A DNA stretch of 64,000 nucleotides. It comes from Bradyrhizobium sp. Ash2021. Its GTDB lineage: Bacteria > Pseudomonadota > Alphaproteobacteria > Rhizobiales > Xanthobacteraceae. The stretch covers positions 1,364,001-1,428,000 of the forward strand of contig NZ_CP100604.1 in the NCBI RefSeq assembly GCF_031202265.1. Reading direction: 5' to 3'. Position numbers and translations under genes: made by a program. Below are positions 44,287-53,145 of the stretch, in pieces; position 1 is the stretch's first letter, and each line of letters opens with the position of its first letter. The notes under the pieces are model-generated. The model had not been told where the DNA came from. It worked only from the letters and a program-made list of their open reading frames with translations, and searched no databases.

Positions 44287-44658
44287 TCACGGTGGGGTGA
44301 GCAACGTCACGATCGGCGCTTTCTTGGGTCCGCGTCGCTCGACCTTGATCTGGCCGGCTGCCTCCAGGTGCGCCAGCACCCGGTATTTCACCTTGCGGTC
44401 AATGCCGTATTTTGTCAGCAGTGCATTCGAGAGCGGGAAGGTTGGGCTTCGCGCTTTCCATGCCATGTAGTGCAACAGCACCAGGACCGCAGCACCGGGA
44501 ATTCCGGCCGCCTTCGCCATGTTGGTGGCCCACACCAACGGTATCGCGGTGAACTCCGGCCGCTTCCTCCTGCGCGCTTGTTGGTCGAGCTCAACCTCTT
44601 CGACGGGGATGTGCTCGCCGAGGCCCGGGCTGTACGCGTATCGCTGTTTTCCGCTCAC
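44287..44658 (-). CDS. Phage-type winged-helix protein in the polymerase operon
   Basis: 123 residues. The GTG at 44658 overlaps the polymerase stop (GTGA), so translation is coupled. The C-terminal 90 residues look like a winged helix: FTAIPLVWATNMAKAAGIPGAAVLVLLHYMAWK, FPLSNALLTKYGIDRKVKYRVLAHLEAAGQIKVERR. Similar domains occur in phage replication and partition proteins. Likely binds DNA as replication initiator or regulator; exact role unknown. Confidence 0.6.
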   Translation of the reverse strand: MSGKQRYAYSPGLGEHIPVEEVELDQQARRRKRPEFTAIPLVWATNMAKAAGIPGAAVLVLLHYMAWKARSPTFPLSNALLTKYGIDRKVKYRVLAHLEAAGQIKVERRGPKKAPIVTLLTPP

Positions 44659-46466
44659 GCAACGCCCCGTTTCTTCGGCAACGCGCCGATGGCTTCGACC
44701 GTGTTCATGATGGTCGACCACATCTTCAGCGCCATTGGCCGGCTGTCGACATACCGCTCGCCGCCGTCGATCCGCTTGTCCAGTTCAACGCCGATCTCAA
44801 GCCCGCCGCAAACTTCCCGGCCGGCTTTGCTCATGATCTCGATCGCATGTTCGATCTTCTCCGGCCCAGTATCCTCAAACAGGATGCCGTCGTGAATGAG
44901 CATGATCGGCACGATGCCGGCTTCCACCAGACGCACCGTGGCAAGCCGCAGCATTTCAGCGCCACCGCTTTGCATCGGAAAATTGTAGAGCGTGCGCCGG
45001 TTCGGGCTGTGCGAGATCCGCAATGGCCAGCCGAATTCGCTCTCGATCCGCCTATCGAGCATGGCTGCCGTCACGGTGTCGGCACGCCACCGCCAAAAGC
45101 GCGGATACCTTCGCTTGTGCAGCTGGATGATTTCGCTCGCGATCAGCGGGTGACGATTGAGACCGCGGGCCAGAGACGGCACGCCCATGCCGTAGTTGAT
45201 GCCGAGTTGCAATGGCTTCATCCGATCCCGCACCGCGCGGTTTGCCTTCTTCCAGCGCACAGGATCAGGATCATCGGCGAGGCCGCACATGACGGCGAGG
45301 GCGTGATAGATATCGCCGGCCAGATAGTCGGCCTTCAACATCGGATCATCGGATCGAGCGGCAGCGATGCCGACTTCCTGGCTGCGCCAGTCGAGATAGA
45401 AGCCTACCGAGCCGGCCGGGAATCGCATGAACGACCGCATGCCGGCATGCGCATTATACGGACTCTTCGCATGCGCATTGCGGCCGGTCGACGTACCGAA
45501 TGGAAACAGCGACGGCCGATTTCGACCATCGCGGCCGATCGGAAGCCGCGCTTTGCTGATGAAACCGAGGCTGTCGCGCAACGCGTACAGGCCTTCAATG
45601 CCTGGCACATGGCTCATCAGACCGAAAGCGTCGGCTGAAACGTCGAGTTGTCCGCTCTCGAGCCGGGGCCAAGCGGGGACGCCGGCATAGGCCAGCCATT
45701 CCGCAAACCGGACGTATTCCCACTCACCTTCATCCGAGAAGATCCGGTGCGGGCTGCCATGGCTCGGGTCGAAGCGACGGATCAGGTCGGCTATCACGTC
45801 GGCCTTGTTCTCCTGCACGAGGTTCCACAAAACCATGTCGATCGGCATGCCGCGCGCCTGGATCAGGGCAATAGCCTTCGCGCTGTACTCGGACCAGTGC
45901 AACACCTTCGGCACGCTGGCGGGCTCGTAATAGTCGGTTCCGCGCAGTTGGGCGCGTAAGAGGCGCTTGCTCGCGCGAACGTCTTCTTCGCAGTAATCGA
46001 AAACCTCCTGCTCAATGTATTTCTCGCGCCACGTCCCGTTGCCGATGCTCTCGGATATGTCGCCCTTATCGATGCCTTCCCAGCCTTCAATGCCGTACAT
46101 GCGGCAGGCATCCGACAGCCGCTTGCGCGGCTTGATGCGCGCCTCGTCAGGGCTGTACGGCAACAAGATGTTGCTGGCCGCGAGATAGGCGGTGTGCTGA
46201 TCAAAGATGTATTTGGGAAAGTTCCAGCCGAGCACCTTGAAGCAGGTCATCTCGGCCCACGCGCTGTAGGCGACCACCAGCGTGTCGGACCCGATGTCGA
46301 ACGGCGGCGCATAGCCGAACTCGCCGCGCCACAAGCGAATGGTGCGAACGTGCTGGCAGTTTTCATCCAGCACGTAGGCCACCATGCAGAGCGGATTAGG
46401 TAGATCGCCGGGCGCGACTTCGTATTCGAAATCGCACACGACGATATTTTTGAACTTGGTCCTCAT
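44655..46466 (-). CDS. Phage-type family A DNA polymerase with 3'-5' exonuclease domain
   Basis: 603 residues. The N-terminal exonuclease site starts VVCDFEYE (Asp12, Glu14). The polymerase palm shows motif A DWRSQEVGIAAARSDDP near residue 360, motif B RDRMKPLQLGINYGMG near 417, and motif C LIHDGILFE near 520. There is no 5'-3' exonuclease domain, and the size is well below bacterial Pol I (about 930), so this is the phage form that copies the element's DNA. It heads an operon with the winged-helix gene (overlapping) and a 110-residue gene 5 bp upstream. Confidence 0.9.
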   Translation of the reverse strand: MRTKFKNIVVCDFEYEVAPGDLPNPLCMVAYVLDENCQHVRTIRLWRGEFGYAPPFDIGSDTLVVAYSAWAEMTCFKVLGWNFPKYIFDQHTAYLAASNILLPYSPDEARIKPRKRLSDACRMYGIEGWEGIDKGDISESIGNGTWREKYIEQEVFDYCEEDVRASKRLLRAQLRGTDYYEPASVPKVLHWSEYSAKAIALIQARGMPIDMVLWNLVQENKADVIADLIRRFDPSHGSPHRIFSDEGEWEYVRFAEWLAYAGVPAWPRLESGQLDVSADAFGLMSHVPGIEGLYALRDSLGFISKARLPIGRDGRNRPSLFPFGTSTGRNAHAKSPYNAHAGMRSFMRFPAGSVGFYLDWRSQEVGIAAARSDDPMLKADYLAGDIYHALAVMCGLADDPDPVRWKKANRAVRDRMKPLQLGINYGMGVPSLARGLNRHPLIASEIIQLHKRRYPRFWRWRADTVTAAMLDRRIESEFGWPLRISHSPNRRTLYNFPMQSGGAEMLRLATVRLVEAGIVPIMLIHDGILFEDTGPEKIEHAIEIMSKAGREVCGGLEIGVELDKRIDGGERYVDSRPMALKMWSTIMNTVEAIGALPKKRGVA

Positions 46467-46471
46467 AAAGA

Positions 46472-46804
46472 TCAGGTCAAGTTCTGTTTCGCACCGACCA
46501 GCCGCAGGAGCGCCGGGTGATCATGCCGATCAATCATGCGGCCGTTGAATGTCACCGTCACGAGGTCATTGAGCGTGCGCTTCGGCCAATTCGGCGCGGG
46601 AAAGGCGTCAGGATCGCGGGCGTGGTCGATCTTGTAGCCTTCGGCGCCGTCCGCCTTCCGGCTCTCGACTTGAACCCACTGCGTCCGGCCCATCAGGCAA
46701 GCCTGCACAGCCGTCATGTTCCAAGGGTTCGCCCGCTCCCATTGGGCGCGAAAAGCCTCATAGCGGGCGTCCGGCTCCTTGCGCTTCTTCGCTTTCGCCT
46801 TCAT
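46472..46804 (-). CDS. Hypothetical protein, first gene of the phage replication operon
   Basis: 110 residues: basic start MKAKAKKRKEPDARYEAFRA, middle NMTAVQACLMGRTQWVQVE, end FNGRMIDRHDHPALLRLVGAKQNL. Ends 5 bp before the polymerase start, so cotranscribed. No family recognised; may be a polymerase accessory protein. A palindrome lies 2 bp upstream of its ATG. Confidence 0.6.
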   Translation of the reverse strand: MKAKAKKRKEPDARYEAFRAQWERANPWNMTAVQACLMGRTQWVQVESRKADGAEGYKIDHARDPDAFPAPNWPKRTLNDLVTVTFNGRMIDRHDHPALLRLVGAKQNLT

Positions 46805-46805
46805 C

Positions 46806-46850
46806 GGCTAACTTTAGCCGAAAAACTGCAATGTTAGCTCCCGGTTAGCT
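46806..46850. promoter_or_regulatory. Cluster of GTTAGC/GCTAAC half sites at the phage operon promoter
   Basis: Palindrome GGCTAA-CT-TTAGCC (46806-46819) directly upstream of the operon's first ATG, then direct repeats GTTAGCT at 46833-46839 and 46844-46850, exactly 11 bp apart, and another GTTAGC at 46912. The same half site forms the 17-bp palindrome before the integrase at 27.76 kb. Confidence 0.5.
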
Positions 46851-46911
46851 CGGCCCTGTGCGCCGTTGCCCTAGATATCTGTAAAGGCTACCAAAAATGC
46901 CGCTTGACAGG

Positions 46912-46965
46912 GTTAGCGTAGCGTAATCCGCCGCTAGAGGCCGCCGAATTGGCGGATTCCCCATG
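46912..46965. repeat. Intergenic repeat, GTTAGCGTAATCCGCC type, copy 1
   Basis: gcgtaatccgccgctagaggccgccgaattggcggatt folds on itself (aatccgcc / ggcggatt). A related copy lies at 51973-52078. The family appears dispersed in Bradyrhizobium intergenic DNA. Confidence 0.6.
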
Positions 46966-47006
46966 AGCCCTGAACACAGGCCCGTTACGCGAGCTCCAAT
47001 GCGGCA

Positions 47007-47171
47007 TTAGCCGCTCACCAACAGCGTATCGAGCTTGTACGTCAGGTATTCCTGTTGATCTCGACCTGCCTTGCGGCAGGTGATGGCGCCGCCTGAAACG
47101 GATTCGAGTTCGTCCAGGCTAAGTTCTGCTCTGCTGGTTTGGCGGTTCTGGTTCTGCTTCTGCTTGGTCAT
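47007..47171 (-). CDS. Short peptide with double-glycine leader (bacteriocin/RiPP-like precursor)
   Basis: 54 residues from ATG 47171 with a strong GGAGGAGATC ribosome-binding site. A hydrophilic leader runs MTKQKQNQNRQTSRAELSLD and ELESVSGG; the LSxxELxxVSGG pattern is that of double-glycine leaders cut and exported by C39-peptidase ABC transporters. The predicted 26-residue core is AITCRKAGRDQQEYLTYKLD plus TLLVSG, with a single Cys. No transporter or modification enzyme lies in the window. It could be a bacteriocin, a signal peptide-pheromone, or a host-acting peptide. Confidence 0.6.
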   Translation of the reverse strand: MTKQKQNQNRQTSRAELSLDELESVSGGAITCRKAGRDQQEYLTYKLDTLLVSG

Positions 47172-47446
47172 GGGGATCTCCTCCATCACTGATGGACCTT
47201 CCTTACCCCACCCTCGTCGGACCGGATGTGCGCCCGATCACACTCGACGAGCCCGCCCTGGCGGATGATCCCCACCAAACAATTCTCGGTCGGTGATGAG
47301 GCCGTTTTCCAAGCAGCACGAAGCAGGCCGGAAATGCCGCAATGGCATGGTTTCGCGTGCTGCCATCGGAGCCAGCTATGGCTTGCGGCGGGCGTGAATT
47401 TAGCGAACTAAACTCTTCCGAGCTTTCGGAAGTGTCGGGACGTTTC

Positions 47447-48895
47447 TCATGGCATCACCGGCGGATGATATTCGAGCGTGTAGGCCAGCGCCCACAGCAA
47501 GAACAGCACGACCGGCAGATGCACGAGTAATTGCAGGAACGTGAAACCCACGACGTCACGAGCGCGCAGACCTAGAACGCCGAGGAGCGGCAGCATCCAG
47601 AACGGGTTGATGAGATTGGGCAATGCTTCCGCGGCATTGTACACCTGCACAGCCCAGCCGAGGTGCACTTTGAGGTCGGTGGCCGCCTGCATGACATAGG
47701 GCGCTTCGAGCAGCCACTTCCCGCCCCCGGACGGGATGAAGAAACCCAAGACCGCCGAATAAATTCCGATCACCAACGGATAGAGATGCTGGGTAGACAT
47801 GCTTACGAAGGCATGGGTGATCTGATCGGAAACGGTTACGCCTGCACCATTCTTCGCTTGGGTCAGGATGGCGGCGATTGCGCCGTAGAACGGGAACTGG
47901 ATCAGCACGCCGGACGTCGCCGGTACCGACTTGACAACCGCCGCCAAAAATCGCTTCGGCCGCCAATGGAGGAGAAGTCCGAGCATGATAAACATGAAGT
48001 TGTAGGTATTGAGGCTAGAAATTGCGATCATCCAGTCTTGGCGAGAGAATTCGTTGATCACCCAGCCAAGCGCGAGGAGCGCGAGCAGAATAGTAAGGAT
48101 GGGTGAATGTTCGAGCCATTCCCCAGGCTGCCTGGGCGGCGCCACGACAATCGCGTCTTCGCGTGAGGCATCGATCCCCATTGCTTCGGCGGTGACCGCG
48201 GTGTTGGGTCCGGGGGCCGACCGAACCGCAATGACGACGGAAATCACGAGAAGCGCAGCAGTAATCACCATCGATTGCCACAGAAAGATCGTCTCGGAAA
48301 ACGGAATAACGCCGGTGATCGATAATAGGCTCTTCGGCAAGCTTGCAGGATTTGCCTGCAACTGTGCTGCCGACGAAGACAGCCCCATCGCCCAAGTCGC
48401 ACCGAGCCCCAGATACGCCGCAGCCGCTGCCGCGCGGTAATCCATCCGCAATTCGCGGCGCGCCGCAAGCGCAAGCACCAACAGTCCACCAAGGATCAGG
48501 CTGAGCCCCCAGTTAAGCAACGAGGCCAATATGCTCACGATGGCGACGAGGCCCACGGCACCGGTGCCGGTGCTGGGCAAGTCAGCAAGCCAGCCGATAA
48601 GGCGCCGCGCTGGGGCGGAGGTAGCGACCACGTATCCACCGATAGCAACGAAGGCCATTTGCATGGTGAAGGTGATCAGACTCCAAAAGCCGTTGCCGAA
48701 GGCTACACTAACAGCGAGCGGCGAAGCCCCGTTTATCAGTGCTGCGAGCGCGACCACCACGACGGCAATGGCGACAAAAATAAAGGCGTCGGGAAACCAG
48801 CGCTCCGCCCACGCGGTGAAGCCGATTGCGATCCGAACCAGTGCACCTTCTTGCTCGGCTGGACCACCGGAAGATGCGGCTGGCATTGTTGTCAT
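47447..48895 (-). CDS. atoE: Short-chain fatty acid transporter, AtoE family
   Basis: 482 residues with 10 to 12 membrane segments, closely matching the AtoE/YhaO-like family: ERWFPDAFIFVAIAVVVVALA, FGNGFWSLITFTMQMAFVAIGGYV, GAVGLVAIVSILASLLNWGLSLILGG, and FFIPSGGGKWLLEAPYVMQAA near the C-terminus. It imports short-chain fatty acids such as acetoacetate or butyrate. Start ATG 48895 has GGGAGGA upstream. It is a single gene, but its substrate class fits the CoA-ligase cluster at 55-61 kb. Confidence 0.88.
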   Translation of the reverse strand: MTTMPAASSGGPAEQEGALVRIAIGFTAWAERWFPDAFIFVAIAVVVVALAALINGASPLAVSVAFGNGFWSLITFTMQMAFVAIGGYVVATSAPARRLIGWLADLPSTGTGAVGLVAIVSILASLLNWGLSLILGGLLVLALAARRELRMDYRAAAAAAYLGLGATWAMGLSSSAAQLQANPASLPKSLLSITGVIPFSETIFLWQSMVITAALLVISVVIAVRSAPGPNTAVTAEAMGIDASREDAIVVAPPRQPGEWLEHSPILTILLALLALGWVINEFSRQDWMIAISSLNTYNFMFIMLGLLLHWRPKRFLAAVVKSVPATSGVLIQFPFYGAIAAILTQAKNGAGVTVSDQITHAFVSMSTQHLYPLVIGIYSAVLGFFIPSGGGKWLLEAPYVMQAATDLKVHLGWAVQVYNAAEALPNLINPFWMLPLLGVLGLRARDVVGFTFLQLLVHLPVVLFLLWALAYTLEYHPPVMP

Positions 48896-50388
48896 TGCGA
48901 AATCCTCCCAAGACCTCACGCGCGAACTGCTTATGATCAGGGTGCTCTCGAAATGTCAGTTTGGCGATCCAGTTTGATCCGATAATTTGGCGAACTCCAA
49001 TGCGATTGACGGGGTGAGTTCACCGTTCCTGCCCGAAAGGGTGCCGCGTCATGCTCGGCCCTCCTGAAAAGTCGCAGGCGCAACAGCGTAGTCGCAAAAA
49101 GTCGCGGAGAGCGTCGGCTCCCTCGGATGGATGATGTTGACATAGATCAACGTTGTCTTCTGCCTTCGGATGCCAGGCTGGCCGCGCGGGGCCGCAGTCT
49201 AGCCCTTGGCGCACCGCACCCCTCGGCGGCCCCGGCCACTCGATCCCTACCATCAAGAAGCGCCGCGGCCGTTCGGAATCCGCGCGCCGCTCCTCCGCGA
49301 GGCCCTGCCTGTCGTCGCATCACAGTGGAGCATGCCGATGTGGGTCTTGATGTACGTGTTCTCATACTCAGTCAGCCCGCCGCCACTAACGACAGGGCGG
49401 AATGGAGGCTTCTTCCGACCGTAGTGTTTCAGGAGTTCTCGAATGAAGAGCGATGCAGGGCGGCCAAGTTGGCACTTGAAGGCAGTTTGAAGGAGGCGGG
49501 AGCCAAATTAAGAAGTGGGTTAGAAGACTTGAAGTGCATAGGTAAGGCTGACCCGAAGCAGGTCATCAAGTGGAATGCCTTCCGAAATGAAGCCTGGCGC
49601 CACAGCGGCTGTCATGTCCGCTTGTGGCACCTTTGAGACGTGCCGACTGTATCGAGCAATGTCCGCTTTCAGGGGCAACCCTGGCATCGATCTCTGAGGC
49701 TCCGCTGAGAGTTGCGAGCGTTGCTTTCGAGTATTGAGGTTCTTGTGAGCCGCATCGGCCGCAGCGGTTCTGACTGGCCGCAATGTGCCGACGCTACCAA
49801 GCGTCTGGACGGACGCCTTAGTGAGACAGCGCTCGGCGTCGCTGTTGACTGCCAAGAGATCGGCCCATTGCAATCGCGGTTCATTCCGCCTGTGAAGTGA
49901 CGGTCGTCATCCGCGCGGGAAGCACATGCTGCTTTCCGCGCTTGAGGCGGAATTGGTTTTGGATGGGTGCGGTCGGCATTGGGGCGGTGCGATGATCGCT
50001 AGGCATTACAATCCCGCCAACACTTCTTGCGCGCGCCGACGAGATGATCGAATAGTATCGCTAGTTGCTGCGGCACATGAGTCCGGTCGTGGCACTTTTC
50101 GGTCATGCCGCCGTGGCCGCCCTATGTCCGTTGTTGGGGGCAGAGGGAGAGGTTCGTAGTACCGCTGAAGCCGGGTAATGCCGGTGGAGGGAAGGGACCT
50201 CAGTTCAAAACAGACGCAACAAGTGCTGAGGGATTTGGAGATTGGGCAACCTATCAACTCCGAAAACTGTTCAGAAACTGCAGAAGGCGTTGCACGCGAA
50301 AGCGAAGGCAGAACCGGCCTGCCTTGCAGGCGATGCTCTCCCAACGGGTTCACCCGGTCGCCTGAGCGACACACAGAGGGGAGATAAC
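48896..50388. other. 1.5-kb stretch without a confident gene; degraded ORF and repeat fragments
   Basis: A frame around 49424-49636 has protein-like helical composition (FSNEERCRAAKLALEGSLKEAGAK, IGKADPKQVIKWNAFRNEAW). It has no credible start and runs into the common noncoding motif atgtccgcttgtggcac, so it looks like a gene remnant. aatgtccgctttcaggggca at 49658-49678 is a fragment of the 60-bp repeat family seen at 32.95 and 34.32 kb. Nothing else recognised. Confidence 0.5.
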
Positions 50389-50790
50389 ATGAAATTCGTT
50401 TCTGCCGCCGCATTGGCACTTATTGGCTGCCTTGTCGGCTTCAATTCGGCAAACGCACAAGGAGCCGCTATGAAAACGACGCCGACGACCAAAATTCTCG
50501 CCATCGGGACCATCAATCCTGGTTTTGAACAATCGCAGGTGTTTGCTGTCCTACCGGAGGAAGTTCGGGAAACTGTCGACCTCTACCTCGATGGCAAGAT
50601 CGAGCAGTGGTACTCGCTACAGGGAAAGCCGGGCGTGGCGTTCATCATCAACGTCACCGATCCGGCCGTCGCTCACGAAATGCTCGAAAAGCTGCCTTTG
50701 GGTAAAGCACATATGATGAGCTTCGAACTGATCCCCATTGGCCCGCTCAACCCGCTTCGCTTTTTGCAGGGCATGCAGCCGAAACCTTGA
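50389..50790 (+). CDS. Secreted muconolactone isomerase-like (dimeric alpha/beta barrel) protein
   Basis: 133 residues: signal peptide MKFVSAAALALIGCLVGFNSANA, then a ferredoxin-like fold segment TKILAIGTINPGFEQSQVF, LYLDGKIEQWYSLQGKPGVAF, INVTDPAVAHEMLEKLPLGKAHMMSFELIPIGPL. The latter half matches the MIase/YCII-like dimeric barrel superfamily. Export is unusual for that fold. GAGGGGAGA precedes ATG 50389. Substrate unknown. Confidence 0.65.
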   Translation: MKFVSAAALALIGCLVGFNSANAQGAAMKTTPTTKILAIGTINPGFEQSQVFAVLPEEVRETVDLYLDGKIEQWYSLQGKPGVAFIINVTDPAVAHEMLEKLPLGKAHMMSFELIPIGPLNPLRFLQGMQPKP

Positions 50791-50848
50791 GATATGCAGG
50801 GCCTTACTTGGACGTCATGCGCGGGCGTTAGGTGTTCAGTCGCACTGT

Positions 50849-50938
50849 ATGATGGCAATCGTTCACATCGATGACGCAGTCGCCGCGACGGTCGCCGCGC
50901 TGACTGCCGAGCCGGGTGTAACAACGTCGAAAGGATAG
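50849..50938 (+). pseudogene. Fragment of an NAD-dependent epimerase/dehydratase
   Basis: MMAIVHIDDAVAATVAALTA followed by EPGVTTSKG. The pattern (F/I)VHIDDAAxATVxAL followed by PGVYN is the typical C-terminal third of extended SDR epimerases. Only about 25 codons remain, 5 bp before the alpha/beta hydrolase gene. A recombination scar. Confidence 0.5.
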
Positions 50939-50943
50939 ACATC

Positions 50944-51819
50944 ATGTCACAGCCGGTGAACGACGACGCGATCGATTTCTTCGAGATCGACCAAGATATC
51001 ACGCTCAGGCGCATGGTTATGCGCAACTCGAGCCCAAAGGGGACCGTTCTCTTCCTGCATGGGTTTCCGGAGACCTTGTACGTCTGGAAGGCCATCGCCA
51101 AGGCTCTGGCCGATGAGTACGAGGTCCACGCTTTCGACTGGCCGGGTTATGGCCTCTCATCGAGGCCAACGGTCGACAGGTTTTCCTATGCGCCCAAAGA
51201 CTACGCGCGAATTCTGGATCGATACATCGGCAAGGCAGGGATCGACACATCGAAGCTGACGATCTACGCAACCGATATCGGCGCGCTGCCTACGCTCCTG
51301 CTGGCCGTGGAAAGACCCGATATAGCAAGGACGATCATCGTGGGCGATTTCGCCCCGTTCAACAGGCCCCAATTCATGTACGCGAGCCTGCAAAGCTTGA
51401 AGGAGGGACCTGCGATGGATCAGGTCCGCGCCAACCTGAACAGCAATCGCGACGAGATCCTGCAGAACACCTTCACGAGAGGTTTGCCCGAGGAAGAGCA
51501 TTTTGAAGTTGCGCGTGAGTTCAAGGACGACATGTTCCGAGGATGGACCCAGGGAGCGATGACGTCGGCAGACGCGTTCTCCCACTACTACTCGCACTTT
51601 ACGCGAGACCAGGATCACTTCGAATCGCAACTTGCCCGGCTCAAGACGCCCGTGAAGGTCGTTTGGGGCGAGAAAGACCTCTACATCAACAAGGAGATGG
51701 GAGTAGAGTTCGCCGAACGAGTGCGCGCGAAACTGACTCTTCTTCCGGGCATAGGGCACTTCCCCCATCTGCAGAATCCAATGCTGGCCATCGATGAGGT
51801 TCGTGACGCTTTCCGATGA
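50944..51819 (+). CDS. Alpha/beta hydrolase (haloalkane dehalogenase/epoxide hydrolase-like)
   Basis: 291 residues. Oxyanion motif LHGFPE near residue 39, nucleophile elbow IYATDIGALPT near residue 107 with Asp as the likely nucleophile, and a C-terminal GHFPHLQNP carrying the catalytic His. The acid lies in WGEKDLY. The Asp nucleophile points to haloalkane dehalogenase or epoxide hydrolase rather than Ser esterase; the usual DWG around the nucleophile is DIG here, so activity is uncertain. The helical cap domain lies between about residues 130 and 215. Confidence 0.78.
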   Translation: MSQPVNDDAIDFFEIDQDITLRRMVMRNSSPKGTVLFLHGFPETLYVWKAIAKALADEYEVHAFDWPGYGLSSRPTVDRFSYAPKDYARILDRYIGKAGIDTSKLTIYATDIGALPTLLLAVERPDIARTIIVGDFAPFNRPQFMYASLQSLKEGPAMDQVRANLNSNRDEILQNTFTRGLPEEEHFEVAREFKDDMFRGWTQGAMTSADAFSHYYSHFTRDQDHFESQLARLKTPVKVVWGEKDLYINKEMGVEFAERVRAKLTLLPGIGHFPHLQNPMLAIDEVRDAFR

Positions 51820-51972
51820 GCCGCCAGCTGCTGCACCTTGAGCCGAAGCGTTGGTCTGTTGTGCTCACGGCAGATCGATGGACCGACATGGCAACGTCCG
51901 CTTCTGGCACATGGCGTCACTTAGTGCGGTGCAGCGATTTGTCCGAAGTTAGGGGAAAACCGGAAGTGGCCG

Positions 51973-52078
51973 GCGTTAGCGTAATCCGCCATTGAAGCCG
52001 CCGACTTGGCGGATTGCGCCTTCCGCCTTCGCTCGATGAGCTGCGGCGGACGCAGTCGGCTCAATCCGCCCTACGGAC
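51973..52078. repeat. Intergenic repeat, GTTAGCGTAATCCGCC type, copy 2
   Basis: gttagcgtaatccgcc ... ttggcggattgcgccttccgccttcgctcgatgagctgcggcgg ... tcaatccgcccta; inverted aatccgcc/ggcggatt pairs. Related to 46912-46965 and partly to cttccgcctacgctcggtgagctacggcgg at about 33210-33240. Confidence 0.65.
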
Positions 52079-52543
52079 CTACAGCAGCCCCCGATAAATC
52101 CCGGGCTCCGATCCCTCGATCGCCACTGCGCCGACCGCTTTCGAATAAAACTCCGCCGGTCCCACGCCGCCGATGATGGCGTAGCCAAAGCCCTGTTGCC
52201 TCATGTCCTCGAGGCAGGCGAACAGCAGGGCTTTTCCAATTCCGCTTTTTTGCGCCTTCGGGTCGACGCCGGTGGGACCGAAGAAGTTGGGACAGGTCGC
52301 ATCATGGCAGGCGAATCCCACGATCTTCTTTTGCTGGACCGCGATGAAGCAGGAGACCGGCTGGCGGCTGAAGGCGACCTCGGCTTCGCTGGCCCATGCC
52401 TCGCTAAATGCCTGCCGCACCCAGGCTGTGACCTTGTGCTTTTCGGGGGCGAGCGCGCGCCGCATGACGATTCCGGCCTTAAGCAATCGATCGTATGCAG
52501 GCCGGGAATCGGGCAGAGCATAGAGCTTCACGAGCATGTCCAT
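52079..52543 (-). CDS. GNAT-family N-acetyltransferase
   Basis: 154 residues. Acetyl-CoA-binding motif A is visible as NFFGPTGVDPKAQKSGIGKALLFACLEDM, with the pattern (V/A)xPxxQxxGIGxxLL. The N-terminal half contains WVRQAFSEAWASEAEVAFSRQPVSCFIA, and the C-terminal GYAIIGGVGPAEFYSKAVG completes the fold. It acetylates an amine of unknown identity in the cytoplasm. Confidence 0.82.
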   Translation of the reverse strand: MDMLVKLYALPDSRPAYDRLLKAGIVMRRALAPEKHKVTAWVRQAFSEAWASEAEVAFSRQPVSCFIAVQQKKIVGFACHDATCPNFFGPTGVDPKAQKSGIGKALLFACLEDMRQQGFGYAIIGGVGPAEFYSKAVGAVAIEGSEPGIYRGLL

Positions 52544-52802
52544 CGGGCGACCTTAGTGGAAAAGGTGCCCGACGGGCAAATCAGTGATTTTCTGTCAAGC
52601 CCATCTTTGTAAAACCATTGCGCAGGAAGCGCCGGGTGTTCCGGGTACCTGTGGTGACTACCCTGTGCTCACTACCAATGCACAGGGGCCGCGGGTGCTT
52701 AGGGCACCCGGCGTTTCCTGCGCCCTCTGATTTTCGAGGGAACGGATCATGCAAGACTCGGGCGCATCGCGCCGCGGGATCGTGAAGGCTCGCCTGGTCC
52801 CA

Positions 52803-52989
52803 CGTCATTGCGAGGAGCCACCGGGTCCCGCCTCCGGCGGGCCCGATGATAAACTCCGCGACGACTTGTCCGCCGTGGCTCAACGAGCGAAAGCGGAAGC
52901 AATCCATTCTTTCTTTGCGGCGACATGGATTGCTTCGCGGAGCCTGTCATCGGGCGCGCATTCGCGCGACCCGTTGGCTCGCAATGACG
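52803..52989. repeat. Long palindromic repeat with CGTCATTGCGAGG ends
   Basis: The arms cgtcattgcgag (52803) and ctcgcaatgacg (52989) enclose paired blocks (gcgaaagcggaagcaatccat against atggattgcttcgcgg; ccgatgat against tgtcatcggg). A compound hairpin element of the kind seen between many Bradyrhizobium genes. The rest of 52544-53047 shows no gene; 52620-52735 has further inverted motifs (cgccgggtgttcc, cacccggcg). Confidence 0.78.
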
Positions 52990-53047
52990 GGCTGTGAAAT
53001 CATCGGGTCTCTTGCTACAATGGAAGTCAACGAGGCAGCTTCGAAGT

Positions 53048-53145
53048 ATGTCCGATCGCAAGTCCATCGTCAGCGATCCCGAGACCGTCCGCGCACGCGC
53101 GATGGAAACGCTGTTCGAGCGGCTGGAAAGCCTGTGCAAGTCTGG
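53048..53145 (+). pseudogene. N-terminal fragment of a sigma-54-type/PAS regulator
   Basis: MSDRKSIVSDPETVRARAME then TLFERLESLC. I recall this opening (SDPExVRxRAMExLFERLESLCEGT) from sigma-54-dependent activators in Bradyrhizobium. After LESLC the sequence changes to antisense of the cupin regulator. It marks the left edge of an inserted segment. Family assignment is from memory. Confidence 0.45.
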
